From Polynucleobacter sp. AP-Sving-400A-A2 (GTDB lineage: Bacteria > Pseudomonadota > Gammaproteobacteria > Burkholderiales > Burkholderiaceae): 64,000 nt of DNA. Under the pieces are notes generated by a model, which was not told the DNA's origin, ran no database searches, and was given only the letters and a program-made list of their open reading frames with translations. Location: contig NZ_CP061312.1 of NCBI RefSeq assembly GCF_018688155.1, positions 1,970,534 through 2,034,533 of the forward strand, read 5' to 3'. A program made the position numbers and the translations under genes. Shown here piece after piece: positions 56,899-64,000 of the stretch (within the stretch, counting starts at the first letter, position 1; each line of letters begins with the position of its first letter).

Positions 56899-57959
56899 GC
56901 TGTAATCAGCTTAGCTGCTAAGGCCGACCAAAGTGCGCCTCTCGAACCCAGGGCTGTTGCTAAAAATATTCCTGGGCGTTGAGTTAGCGCACCAATGATT
57001 GGCAAGCGATCGCCCGCAACGCAGCGAATGCCCACAAAGCTTCCTGCCTTTTGAAGTTGCTCTGTATCGCCCTCTAGGTAACTTAATAAGCCTTTTGCTT
57101 GCTCGCGATTAAAGTCATCGCTTGTCTTCCAATCTTGAAGATCCGATTCATCCTCATCAAAACTAGAACCCACTATCCACCGGTAGCTTCCATCGGGCAA
57201 TTGTTCTGCGGGCAAGCAGTAGCCATCGCCAGATATGGCGGTGAACGGTAGTTTTGGTGCCCACGAACTATTTTGATCAACAGAAAAAATACTTAGCTGT
57301 CCACGAACCGGTCTCAAGGGAAGTCTTACGTCTATGCTTGCAGCCAAACTTTTAGTTTCTAGTGCTGCTGCAATAATGACTTTGCCGGCCGTCATGATGA
57401 GCCCATCTTGAGCATTCATCAACTGCCAGCCCGCATCGACTTTCTCTAGTCGAGCTACAGGGGTATTCCAGTGGCATGTCAGCTTTGGGTGGGGCTTTAG
57501 GGCCTGCTGTGTTGCCTCAGATAAATTGAGTGATGCACCCCGTGGAAGCCAAATACCATTTTGATTAATGCCACAAATTTGTAATGCCTGATCCGCATCA
57601 AGTGCTTGAGCCATACCTTCATCAAGCTCCAGTGATTTTAGGTGGCTCGCGACATCACCGCGGCTAAACCCCCTGTCTCTCTTGTTTGGCTGAAAGATGC
57701 CATGCTGATTCCACGTTTGGCCCCAGCGAGCCTCTGCCATCAAAAATGCAAGGCGGGTCAGCCGCAGTAAGCGGGGGGCGCCTCGGCCAACATGAGGATG
57801 AGCAATAGCGTATGCGTGACTTGAACATGCAGATGCAGGGCAGGGGGCAGAATCAACAATGCAAACTGCTTGGCCACGCTCGAGTAGCTCACTGGCAATG
57901 CACGCACCCGCAATGCCTGCCCCAATCACCACAATGTCATGGTGTTGGGGTGAGGTCAT
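56724..57959 (-). CDS. stand-alone MnmC-type FAD oxidoreductase
   Basis: 411 residues. FAD-binding DIVVIGAGIAGACIASELLERG, AYAIAHPHVGRGAPRLLRLTRLAF, FVGIRCVAGDRLPIIGAL and TALGSRGALWSALAAKLI match the C-terminal oxidase half of MnmC, which removes the carboxymethyl group in tRNA U34 modification. The methyltransferase half is not attached. The C-terminal LVAALAPARFF is a normal MnmC ending and lies in the antisense overlap with topB. A general FAD amino-acid oxidase is the alternative. Confidence 0.78.
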   Translation of the reverse strand: MTSPQHHDIVVIGAGIAGACIASELLERGQAVCIVDSAPCPASACSSHAYAIAHPHVGRGAPRLLRLTRLAFLMAEARWGQTWNQHGIFQPNKRDRGFSRGDVASHLKSLELDEGMAQALDADQALQICGINQNGIWLPRGASLNLSEATQQALKPHPKLTCHWNTPVARLEKVDAGWQLMNAQDGLIMTAGKVIIAAALETKSLAASIDVRLPLRPVRGQLSIFSVDQNSSWAPKLPFTAISGDGYCLPAEQLPDGSYRWIVGSSFDEDESDLQDWKTSDDFNREQAKGLLSYLEGDTEQLQKAGSFVGIRCVAGDRLPIIGALTQRPGIFLATALGSRGALWSALAAKLITAQVLEDDFALLARLGFAADLVAALAPARFFAGALASAPALGALASNSKPILPSEPKAR

Positions 57960-58005
57960 TTAATAATGATGTTATTAAAAAGGCTTCTTAAATTTCTAGG
58001 GGCGC

Positions 58006-59853
58006 CTAGGCGTTTAAGCGATTCTCGATTTTGCTGCGCGCTTCGATCAACTCTTTTGGCAGGCGCTCGCCTAAATGCGCAAATAATTCTGAATGAAGTT
58101 CGAGCTCATTTTTCCAGTCGCTTGTAGCAACGGCAATGGCTTTCTCAAACTTCTCTTCTGAATAATCGAGACCATCCCAATGCATATCAGCGTGTTCTGG
58201 GCAAATACCAAATACGGTCTCTATGCCCTTAGCCCTACCTTCAGCACGACCCAAAATCCAAGAAAGTACACGCATGTTTTCGCCAAAGCCGGGCCAAATA
58301 AATTTGCCATTTTCATCCTTACGGAACCAATTCACGCAGTAGATCTTTGGCAATACAGCGCCTTCAGCCGCAAGCTTGCTACCGATATTCAACCAATGTT
58401 GGAAATAGTCACTCATGTTGTAGCCAGCAAATGCAATCATTGCAAATGGATCGCGACGCACAACACCTACTTGGCCAGTAATCGCAGCAGTAGTTTCAGA
58501 GCCCATTGTTGCCGCCATGTAAACACCTTCTACCCAGTCACGCGCTTCGCTCACCAAGGGGACCGTGTTTGAGCGACGACCGCCAAACAAGAACGCATCA
58601 ATTGCTACGCCTTCTGGATTATCCCAATTAGGATCAACCGCAGGGTTATTGGTAGCGGCTACAGTAAAGCGTGAGTTTGGGTGTGCAGCTTTACGACCAG
58701 CGGCGCCATCAGCAGGAGTCCAGTCTTTACCTTGCCAGTCAATTAAATGTGCTGGAGGTGTATCAGTCAAACCTTCCCACCACACATCACCATCATCAGT
58801 TAAGCCAACGTTAGTGAAGATCACGTCTTGGTTTAATGAATCTAAGCAGTTTGGATTGGTTTGACGATTTGTTCCTGGAGCAACGCCAAAGTAACCAGAC
58901 TCTGGATTAATCGCAAATAAACGCGTCTTGCCCGTAATTAAATCTTTGCGTGGCTTGATCCACGCAATGTCGTCACCGACCGTGGTAACTTTCCAACCCT
59001 CAAATCCCTTTGGAGGAATCATCATAGAGAAATTGGTTTTTCCGCAAGCAGATGGGAACGCAGCAGCGATATGGTATTTCTTGCCTTCAGGCGATGTCAC
59101 ACCCAAAATTAACATATGCTCAGCCAGCCAGCCCTGGTCGCGCCCCATGTTAGATGCGATGCGCAATGCGAAACATTTTTTACCCAACAAGGCGTTGCCG
59201 CCATAACCAGATCCAAAAGACCAAATTTCGCGTGTCTCTGGGTAGTGCACGATGTACTTAGTTTTATTATTAGGCCAAGCAACATCTTTTTCACCGGCAG
59301 CCAGTGGCTTACCAACAGTGTGAATACAAGGAACAAATTCGCCGGAAGCGCCAAGCTGATCAATAACCGCCTTACCCATGCGGGTCATCAAGCGCATATT
59401 GATAGCAACATATGGGCTATCAGAAAGCTCCACACCGATGTGCGCAATTGGGGAGCCAATTGGGCCCATAGAGAATGGCACTACATACATTGTTCTACCG
59501 CGCATGCAACCATCAAACAATGGCTGGAGAGTGGCGCGCATTTCGCTTGGCTCAACCCAGTTATTGGTTGGGCCCGCATCCTCTTTATTTGCAGAGCAGA
59601 TAAAGGTGCGGTCTTCTACGCGAGCTACATCATCAGGATCTGACAATGCTAAGAAAGCATTTTTACGTTTAGCAGGGTTAAGGCGCTTGAACACGCCTGC
59701 ACTTACCAACAATTCACAAAATTCATCATATTCAGATTGGGAGCCATCACACCAATGAATTTTGTCTGGCTTGGTTAGGGCAGATACATCTGCAACCCAT
59801 TGAATCAGCTTTTGGTTTTTTACGTACTCAGGCGTATTGCTATTGACGGTCAT
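58006..59853 (-). CDS. pckG: phosphoenolpyruvate carboxykinase (GTP)
   Basis: 615 residues, GTP-using type. Kinase-1a loop [16 protein letters not shown] with the reactive Cys, [41 protein letters not shown]. Converts oxaloacetate to PEP in gluconeogenesis. The 90-bp gap before mnmE and the 46-bp gap after it show no clear terminator; a CTAGG-GGCG-CCTAG dyad lies at 57996-58009. Confidence 0.95.
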   Translation of the reverse strand: MTVNSNTPEYVKNQKLIQWVADVSALTKPDKIHWCDGSQSEYDEFCELLVSAGVFKRLNPAKRKNAFLALSDPDDVARVEDRTFICSANKEDAGPTNNWVEPSEMRATLQPLFDGCMRGRTMYVVPFSMGPIGSPIAHIGVELSDSPYVAINMRLMTRMGKAVIDQLGASGEFVPCIHTVGKPLAAGEKDVAWPNNKTKYIVHYPETREIWSFGSGYGGNALLGKKCFALRIASNMGRDQGWLAEHMLILGVTSPEGKKYHIAAAFPSACGKTNFSMMIPPKGFEGWKVTTVGDDIAWIKPRKDLITGKTRLFAINPESGYFGVAPGTNRQTNPNCLDSLNQDVIFTNVGLTDDGDVWWEGLTDTPPAHLIDWQGKDWTPADGAAGRKAAHPNSRFTVAATNNPAVDPNWDNPEGVAIDAFLFGGRRSNTVPLVSEARDWVEGVYMAATMGSETTAAITGQVGVVRRDPFAMIAFAGYNMSDYFQHWLNIGSKLAAEGAVLPKIYCVNWFRKDENGKFIWPGFGENMRVLSWILGRAEGRAKGIETVFGICPEHADMHWDGLDYSEEKFEKAIAVATSDWKNELELHSELFAHLGERLPKELIEARSKIENRLNA

Positions 59854-59943
59854 GTGAATCCTATGAAATGTAATATTTTTGATCGCACAATTTTAACATT
59901 TCAGGCGTCTTTTTTATGGACGAACCTGCTAAGAGCAAGTCTT

Positions 59944-61326
59944 TTATTTGCCAATACAAAATTGACTAAATATCTTGCCCAAAAGATCGTCCGGGAGTAG
60001 CTTCCCAGTAATTTGTCCGAGCTGATCTTGTGCCAAACGGAGCTCTTCTGCAAATAACTCCAGCGATACATTGCCATTAGCGGCAAATTGTTGCGACTGC
60101 TCTAGGTGGGTGGCAGCCCTATCCAAGCAATCTAGGTGCCGCCTGCGTGCCACAATCACGCCCTCCTGAGAGCCGCCCCAACCTACCAACTCCAAAATTT
60201 TCTGCTTTAGAGCCTCAATACCCTCGCCCGTCTTGGCTGAAATGAGCAAGGCTGGCTTTCCGTCTTGGTTGGGAATGGAGCCACCCAATAGATCTGATTT
60301 GTTATTGACCTCTAACACGGGGCATTTCGGGGGCAGCGCTTTTAATATCTGAGTTTTTAACTCCAAAATTTCGGCGCTATTGCTTGTTTCTGTAGAGTTT
60401 GGATCTTTCAGAAAAATAACTAGGTCTGCTACCCCAATGGCCTCCCATGATCTTTCTATTCCTTTGGCCTCAACTAGATCACTGGTTTCACGCAAGCCTG
60501 CGGTATCAATGATGTGCATTGGGACGCCGCCGATGATAATGCTCTCCTTAACGCGGTCTCTTGTGGTTCCTGCGATAGGCGTAACAATAGCCACCTCTTC
60601 GCCGGCTAGGCGATTTAGAAGAGAGCTTTTCCCAACGTTAGGCGCGCCAGCTAAAACCAGTTGGATACCGTCACGCAAAATCTTGCCCTGTTTCGCCCCC
60701 TCCCTCAGCGCATACAGCCTTTGCATTACAGCGCTCAGGCGTTCACGGGCTTGGGCATTCTCTAAGAACTCAATCTCCTCCTCAGGGAAGTCTAGGGTGG
60801 ACTCCACCAAAATACGCAGCTGGGTGATCTCTTCAATCAGGCCATTAATGTCATTTGAGAAAGCGCCCTGCAAGGAGCGTGCTGCGCCACGTACCGCTGC
60901 CGCACTTTGAGCGTCGATTAAATCTGCAATCGCCTCTGCTTGGGCTAAATCAATTTTGTTGTTAAGGTAGGCTCGTAAAGAAAATTCGCCGGGCTCAGCA
61001 ATTACCAAGCTTTGATCTTTTCCCAGCTCAAGACATCGCTTCATGACCAACTCTAAAAGTTGTGGCCCCCCATGGCATTGCAGCTCCAGGACATCCTCGC
61101 CTGTAAAAGAGGCTGGGGCTGCAAAATAAATAGCAAGGAGTTGATCAATCGCCTCGCCCCGCTCATCTCGAAGGGTGACTAAGTTTGCCTGCCTGGGTGA
61201 TAGCGCCTTATTAAATAAGGCCATGGTTATAGGTAAAAGCTGCGGCCCGCTAATACGAATGACGCCGACACCAGCTTTTCCAGGTGCGGTGGCAAGCGCA
61301 ATGATGGGCAGCTTTCTTGTCATCAT
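59944..61326 (-). CDS. mnmE: tRNA modification GTPase MnmE
   Basis: 460 residues. Forms carboxymethylaminomethyl-U34 with MnmG. Folate domain at the N-terminus (ATAPGKAGVGVIRISG), G-domain with VLAGAPNVGKSSLLNRL, IAGTTRD and NKSD, and the C-terminal CIGK. The GTG at 61335 is too close to AAGGAG, so ATG 61326 is preferred. Confidence 0.94.
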   Translation of the reverse strand: MMTRKLPIIALATAPGKAGVGVIRISGPQLLPITMALFNKALSPRQANLVTLRDERGEAIDQLLAIYFAAPASFTGEDVLELQCHGGPQLLELVMKRCLELGKDQSLVIAEPGEFSLRAYLNNKIDLAQAEAIADLIDAQSAAAVRGAARSLQGAFSNDINGLIEEITQLRILVESTLDFPEEEIEFLENAQARERLSAVMQRLYALREGAKQGKILRDGIQLVLAGAPNVGKSSLLNRLAGEEVAIVTPIAGTTRDRVKESIIIGGVPMHIIDTAGLRETSDLVEAKGIERSWEAIGVADLVIFLKDPNSTETSNSAEILELKTQILKALPPKCPVLEVNNKSDLLGGSIPNQDGKPALLISAKTGEGIEALKQKILELVGWGGSQEGVIVARRRHLDCLDRAATHLEQSQQFAANGNVSLELFAEELRLAQDQLGQITGKLLPDDLLGKIFSQFCIGK

Positions 61327-61362
61327 TGCGGGCACTCCTTGTATATTTTTCAGCAGCTAAGT

Positions 61363-63069
61363 TTATTTAGCCAACTTCTTTCCAAACATTTGATTGATCT
61401 GCCATTGCTGAGCAATCGATAGCAGGTTGTTCACTACCCAATACAAAACCAAGCCCGCAGGGAAGAAGAAGAACATGACCGAGAATACTAAAGGCATATA
61501 CATCATTACCTTCGCCTGAATTGGATCGGGTGGCGTTGGATTAAGTTTGGTTTGCACAAACATAGAGGCCGCCATGATGATTGGCAAAATTCCAATTGGG
61601 ATTGACTTTAAGCCAATCAGGTCACTAATGGATGTATCTGGTAACGAGAGATCGTGAACCCACAAAATCCATGGGGCGCCACGCAACTCAACAGACGACA
61701 GCAACACCCAGTACAAAGCGATAAATACTGGGATCTGAATTACCACTGGCAAACAACCGCCCAGTGGATTGATCTTTTCTTTGCGATACATCTCCATCAT
61801 CGCCTGATTCATTTTTTGTGGCTCACCCTTGAATTGCTCTTTCATGGCGACCAAGCGAGGTTGCACCTCCTTCATGCGCGCCATAGATTTATAGCTTGCG
61901 GCTGACAGCGGGAAGAACACCAGCTTAATTAAGATGGTTAATAGGATGATTGACCAACCCCAGTTGCCAACATAAGAATGAATGTTGTCGAGAAGCCAGA
62001 AAATAGGTTTCGCCAAAATGGTTAAGTAGCCATAGTCTTTAAGCAACTCAAAGCCTGGGGCGATTGTTTCGAGCACGCGCTCTTCTTGTGGACCGACAAA
62101 TAGTCTAGCCTTTTCTACAATAGTAGAGCCTGCAGGGACTACGCCCAACGGGGTTTGCATACCAATTCGGTATAAATTGTTATCAATTTTGTTGGCGTAA
62201 ATATCACGCACTGCCTTGTCGCCCGGAATCCATGCGCTTGCAAAGTAGTGCTGAACCATTGCGATCCATGCTGGCTCACCAGCAGCTACCTGAGTAGGAA
62301 TGGTGATTTTGTTTTTATCTATTGCCGTGAATTCGAGCTTATTAAACTTTTCTTTATCTGTGTAGGCTGCCGGCCCAGTAAATGTGCTTGCTGAAAATGC
62401 GCCGTCAAAAGGGCCAATTTTTTGCTCTTGGGAGGCGTCACGAACAATCTCAGTGTATAGAACAAGTGGGTTGGGGTTGTTGGCGGTTTGTGTAATACGG
62501 TGCCCAACATCTACAACATAACTTCCTGGGTTAAGGATGAAAGTTTTTTCAAGCTTAACGCCATTGCGCTCGCTAACTAAGACAATAAATGGGCGGCCTG
62601 ATTCATCTTTTCCAGATTGAACCAACTTGAAGTTACTGGTGTGATTGGGAAGGTCGCTGTTTAAAGAAATCAATCCGGAGCGCGCGAAGTATTTGTGTGT
62701 AGATGTGTATTGAAATAACTCAACGGGTTTGTTTTCTGGTGTGAAAGACTTTAGTAGCTTTGCATCTACGACATTTGCGCCGCTTGAGCTAATTTTCAAC
62801 ACAAGAACATCGTTCTGTAGGGTGAACTTTTCCGCGCCCGCCATTACATCACTATTAATAATTGGGGCTGTTGCAATTACTGGCGCACTCGATAATTGGG
62901 TCGGCACATCGGCTCTGCTCGTAGCTGAAGGTTTATCAACGGGCGCTGAAGTAGTTGTTAAGGGTCCGCCAAACATCGATGGCTTACCTTCGTGAACCTG
63001 CCAATTGTTGTACAACAACAGGCCTGACATGGAGAAGACTGTCCAGAGAATTGTTTTTTTAAAGTCCAT
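61363..63069 (-). CDS. yidC: membrane protein insertase YidC
   Basis: 568 residues. N-terminal helix, large periplasmic P1 domain, then conserved C-terminal helices: WGWSIILLTILIKLVFFPLSAASYKSMARM, IQIPVFIALYWVLLSSVEL and FFPAGLVLYWVVNNLLSIAQQW. Inserts proteins alone or with SecYEG. An in-frame ATG two codons upstream (63075) is possible; 63069 gives the better spacing to AAGTGA. Confidence 0.94.
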   Translation of the reverse strand: MDFKKTILWTVFSMSGLLLYNNWQVHEGKPSMFGGPLTTTSAPVDKPSATSRADVPTQLSSAPVIATAPIINSDVMAGAEKFTLQNDVLVLKISSSGANVVDAKLLKSFTPENKPVELFQYTSTHKYFARSGLISLNSDLPNHTSNFKLVQSGKDESGRPFIVLVSERNGVKLEKTFILNPGSYVVDVGHRITQTANNPNPLVLYTEIVRDASQEQKIGPFDGAFSASTFTGPAAYTDKEKFNKLEFTAIDKNKITIPTQVAAGEPAWIAMVQHYFASAWIPGDKAVRDIYANKIDNNLYRIGMQTPLGVVPAGSTIVEKARLFVGPQEERVLETIAPGFELLKDYGYLTILAKPIFWLLDNIHSYVGNWGWSIILLTILIKLVFFPLSAASYKSMARMKEVQPRLVAMKEQFKGEPQKMNQAMMEMYRKEKINPLGGCLPVVIQIPVFIALYWVLLSSVELRGAPWILWVHDLSLPDTSISDLIGLKSIPIGILPIIMAASMFVQTKLNPTPPDPIQAKVMMYMPLVFSVMFFFFPAGLVLYWVVNNLLSIAQQWQINQMFGKKLAK

Positions 63070-63079
63070 TTGCATTCAC

Positions 63080-63316
63080 TTAATGATGAGATGTTGGTTT
63101 TACAGCAGGGTCGTGTCCGCCTTGTGACCATGGATTGCAACGTAAGATGCGCCACACCATCAGCCTAAAGCTTTTGAAAAATCCATAACTAGCAAAACAG
63201 TCGCAGGCATATTGTGAGCATGAGGGCATGAATTTACAGTGCATGCCAATAAAGGGGCTAAGGGTTATTTGATAGAGCCTCACAACCTTAATGGCTAACT
63301 TGTTAGGTAGGCGCAC
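63080..63316 (-). CDS. yidD: membrane protein insertion efficiency factor YidD
   Basis: 78 residues with the family signature YQITLSPFIGMHCKFMPSCSQYACDCFASYG and RCNPWSQGGHDP. Lies between rnpA (1 bp gap) and yidC, as nearly everywhere in proteobacteria. Confidence 0.95.
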   Translation of the reverse strand: MRLPNKLAIKVVRLYQITLSPFIGMHCKFMPSCSQYACDCFASYGFFKSFRLMVWRILRCNPWSQGGHDPAVKPTSHH

Positions 63317-63317
63317 G

Positions 63318-63635
63318 TTAAATCAGTCCCACAATTTGCGCTCTCAGGTCTTCTTTTTCTTTGCTTCGGAGTCTGCCGCGCGTTTCTCGACCAATTGGTT
63401 TTTTTAGCTTCACCACAACATCACTGTTAAGGCTTGTTGCTTGAGTGTTTCTAAGCAGCTCACGAATCATGCGCTTAAGTTGGTTGCGATCTACCGCACG
63501 TTTAGCCAGCTTTTTAGCTACCGCAATACCCAAGTCTGGTTTTTCGCCCTGATTTGGAGAAGCCAAATACAAACCCCAACACAAACTTGTCTTAGGGCGT
63601 GTTTTTAGTAATTCAGAAATCCTGGCGCTATTCAA
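63318..63635 (-). CDS. rnpA: ribonuclease P protein component
   Basis: 105 residues. The RNR-like motif is seen as RAVDRNQLKRMIRELLRN. Protein cofactor of RNase P. The start is TTG at 63635: an in-frame TAG immediately precedes it and no ATG is available. It follows rpmH by 8 bp. Confidence 0.92.
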   Translation of the reverse strand: MNSARISELLKTRPKTSLCWGLYLASPNQGEKPDLGIAVAKKLAKRAVDRNQLKRMIRELLRNTQATSLNSDVVVKLKKPIGRETRGRLRSKEKEDLRAQIVGLI

Positions 63636-63643
63636 CTGCTAAA

Positions 63644-63778
63644 TTAAACGGCGAGGCGTTTGCGACCTTTGGCGCGACGAGCATTTAATACAGCACGCCC
63701 ACTCTTGGTTTTCATGCGAATACGGAATCCGTGAGTGCGTTTACGACGTGTTACTGAGGGTTGGTATGTTCTTTTCAT
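63644..63778 (-). CDS. rpmH: 50S ribosomal protein L34
   Basis: 44 residues, [18 protein letters not shown] to GRKRLAV. AGGA lies before the ATG. First gene of rpmH-rnpA-yidD-yidC-mnmE and divergent from dnaA, which must start beyond the right edge. Confidence 0.97.
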
Positions 63779-63800
63779 GATTCATCCTGCAAAACCCAGT

Positions 63801-63829
63801 ATTTTCCTTGTTGCCCGGCAAAAGGTCAA
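63801..63829 (-). promoter_or_regulatory. candidate rpmH promoter
   Basis: TTGACC at 63824-63829 and GAAAAT at 63801-63806 on the - strand, with a 17-bp spacer, about 25 bp before the rpmH start. Confidence 0.5.
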
Positions 63830-63914
63830 CCGCTATAGAAGAATATATAGGCATTTTTCTCTATTTATTTGGCGAAAATTCAATAAGCCATTAATTTGTA
63901 TGGGGGTTTTTATG

Positions 63915-63965
63915 TTATTCACAAGTTATCCACAGGTTTTCCACGTTTTTCTGGCTTGTGGATAA
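63915..63965. other. DnaA-box cluster upstream of dnaA
   Basis: TTATTCACA (63915-63923), TTATCCACA (63926-63934) and TTTTCCACG (63937-63945) spaced every 11 bp, followed by TGTGGATAA (63957-63965) in the opposite direction. The window ends shortly after; this is either part of oriC or the dnaA autoregulatory region. The rest of 63779-64000 is AT-rich and has no other gene. Confidence 0.9.
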
Positions 63966-64000
63966 CTTAATGGGGTCGCTACAATGAATCCTCTAAAAAT

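Noticed and set aside
57996..58009. Terminator after pckG
   Set aside because: The dyad CTAGG-GGCG-CCTAG is short and not followed by a T-run on the - strand, so it was not listed as a terminator.

Overview
The window looks like a stretch of a Polynucleobacter-type chromosome (Burkholderiaceae, Betaproteobacteria), with moderate GC content. The inference rests on gene order: rpmH-rnpA-yidD-yidC-mnmE ending in DnaA boxes at the right edge, a def-fmt-rsmB-DUF4390-ntrY-ntrX operon, gatCAB divergent from mreBCD-mrdA-rodA, and slmA-metX-metW with overlapping genes. The right end must lie just upstream of dnaA, so this is probably the last 64 kb before the conventional zero point of a circular genome.

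Layout. 1-20.2 kb is housekeeping: a truncated LpxL-type acyltransferase, dapF, pyrE, exonuclease III, an AmpG-like permease, metW-metX-slmA, argB, dksA, a CobW-type metallochaperone, xerC, DUF484, gatBAC, then the cell-shape operon mreB-mreC-mreD-mrdA-rodA. 20.2-34.5 kb is mixed: HU, LpxO, a beta-carbonic anhydrase, a second LpxL-like enzyme, a Tat-exported amidohydrolase, an RluF-like pseudouridine synthase, prfC (which has no ATG, GTG or TTG at a usable place), small lipoproteins and membrane proteins, a MOSC/GNAT/phosphatase group, an amino-acid binding lipoprotein, a phasin, a peroxiredoxin and a haloacid-dehalogenase-like protein. 34.6-36.1 kb is an IS3-family element whose orfB carries two nonsense codons; it sits in the loop of a terminator hairpin. 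36.1-38.6 kb holds a stress group (sodC, a COG4315 lipoprotein, nitroreductase, dps).

38.6-42.8 kb is the most unusual part. An intact tRNA-Phe gene at 42691-42766 (- strand) is followed on its 3' side by four successive 3'-end fragments of the same tRNA. Each fragment lies within about 60 bp of the stop codon of a one-gene or two-gene unit: brnT-brnA toxin-antitoxin, a third LpxL-like acyltransferase, an orphan membrane histidine kinase, and a CBS-domain protein. All four units run in the tRNA's direction, and three of the fragments carry a clear terminator hairpin on their outer side. The copy nearest the tRNA is identical over 49 nt and the outer ones are more decayed, as expected if cassettes were stacked one after another at the tRNA 3' end. 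No integrase is encoded in the window.

42.9-64 kb returns to mostly conserved genes: an FAD/NAD(P)-binding protein, an OsmC-YcaO fusion with small ORFs beside it, the ntrX/ntrY operon, def/fmt/rsmB, a minimal dprA, topB (whose 3' end overlaps antisense with a stand-alone MnmC-type oxidase), GTP-dependent PEP carboxykinase, mnmE, yidC, yidD, rnpA, rpmH and the DnaA-box cluster. All assignments come from reading the sequence; no database search was run.
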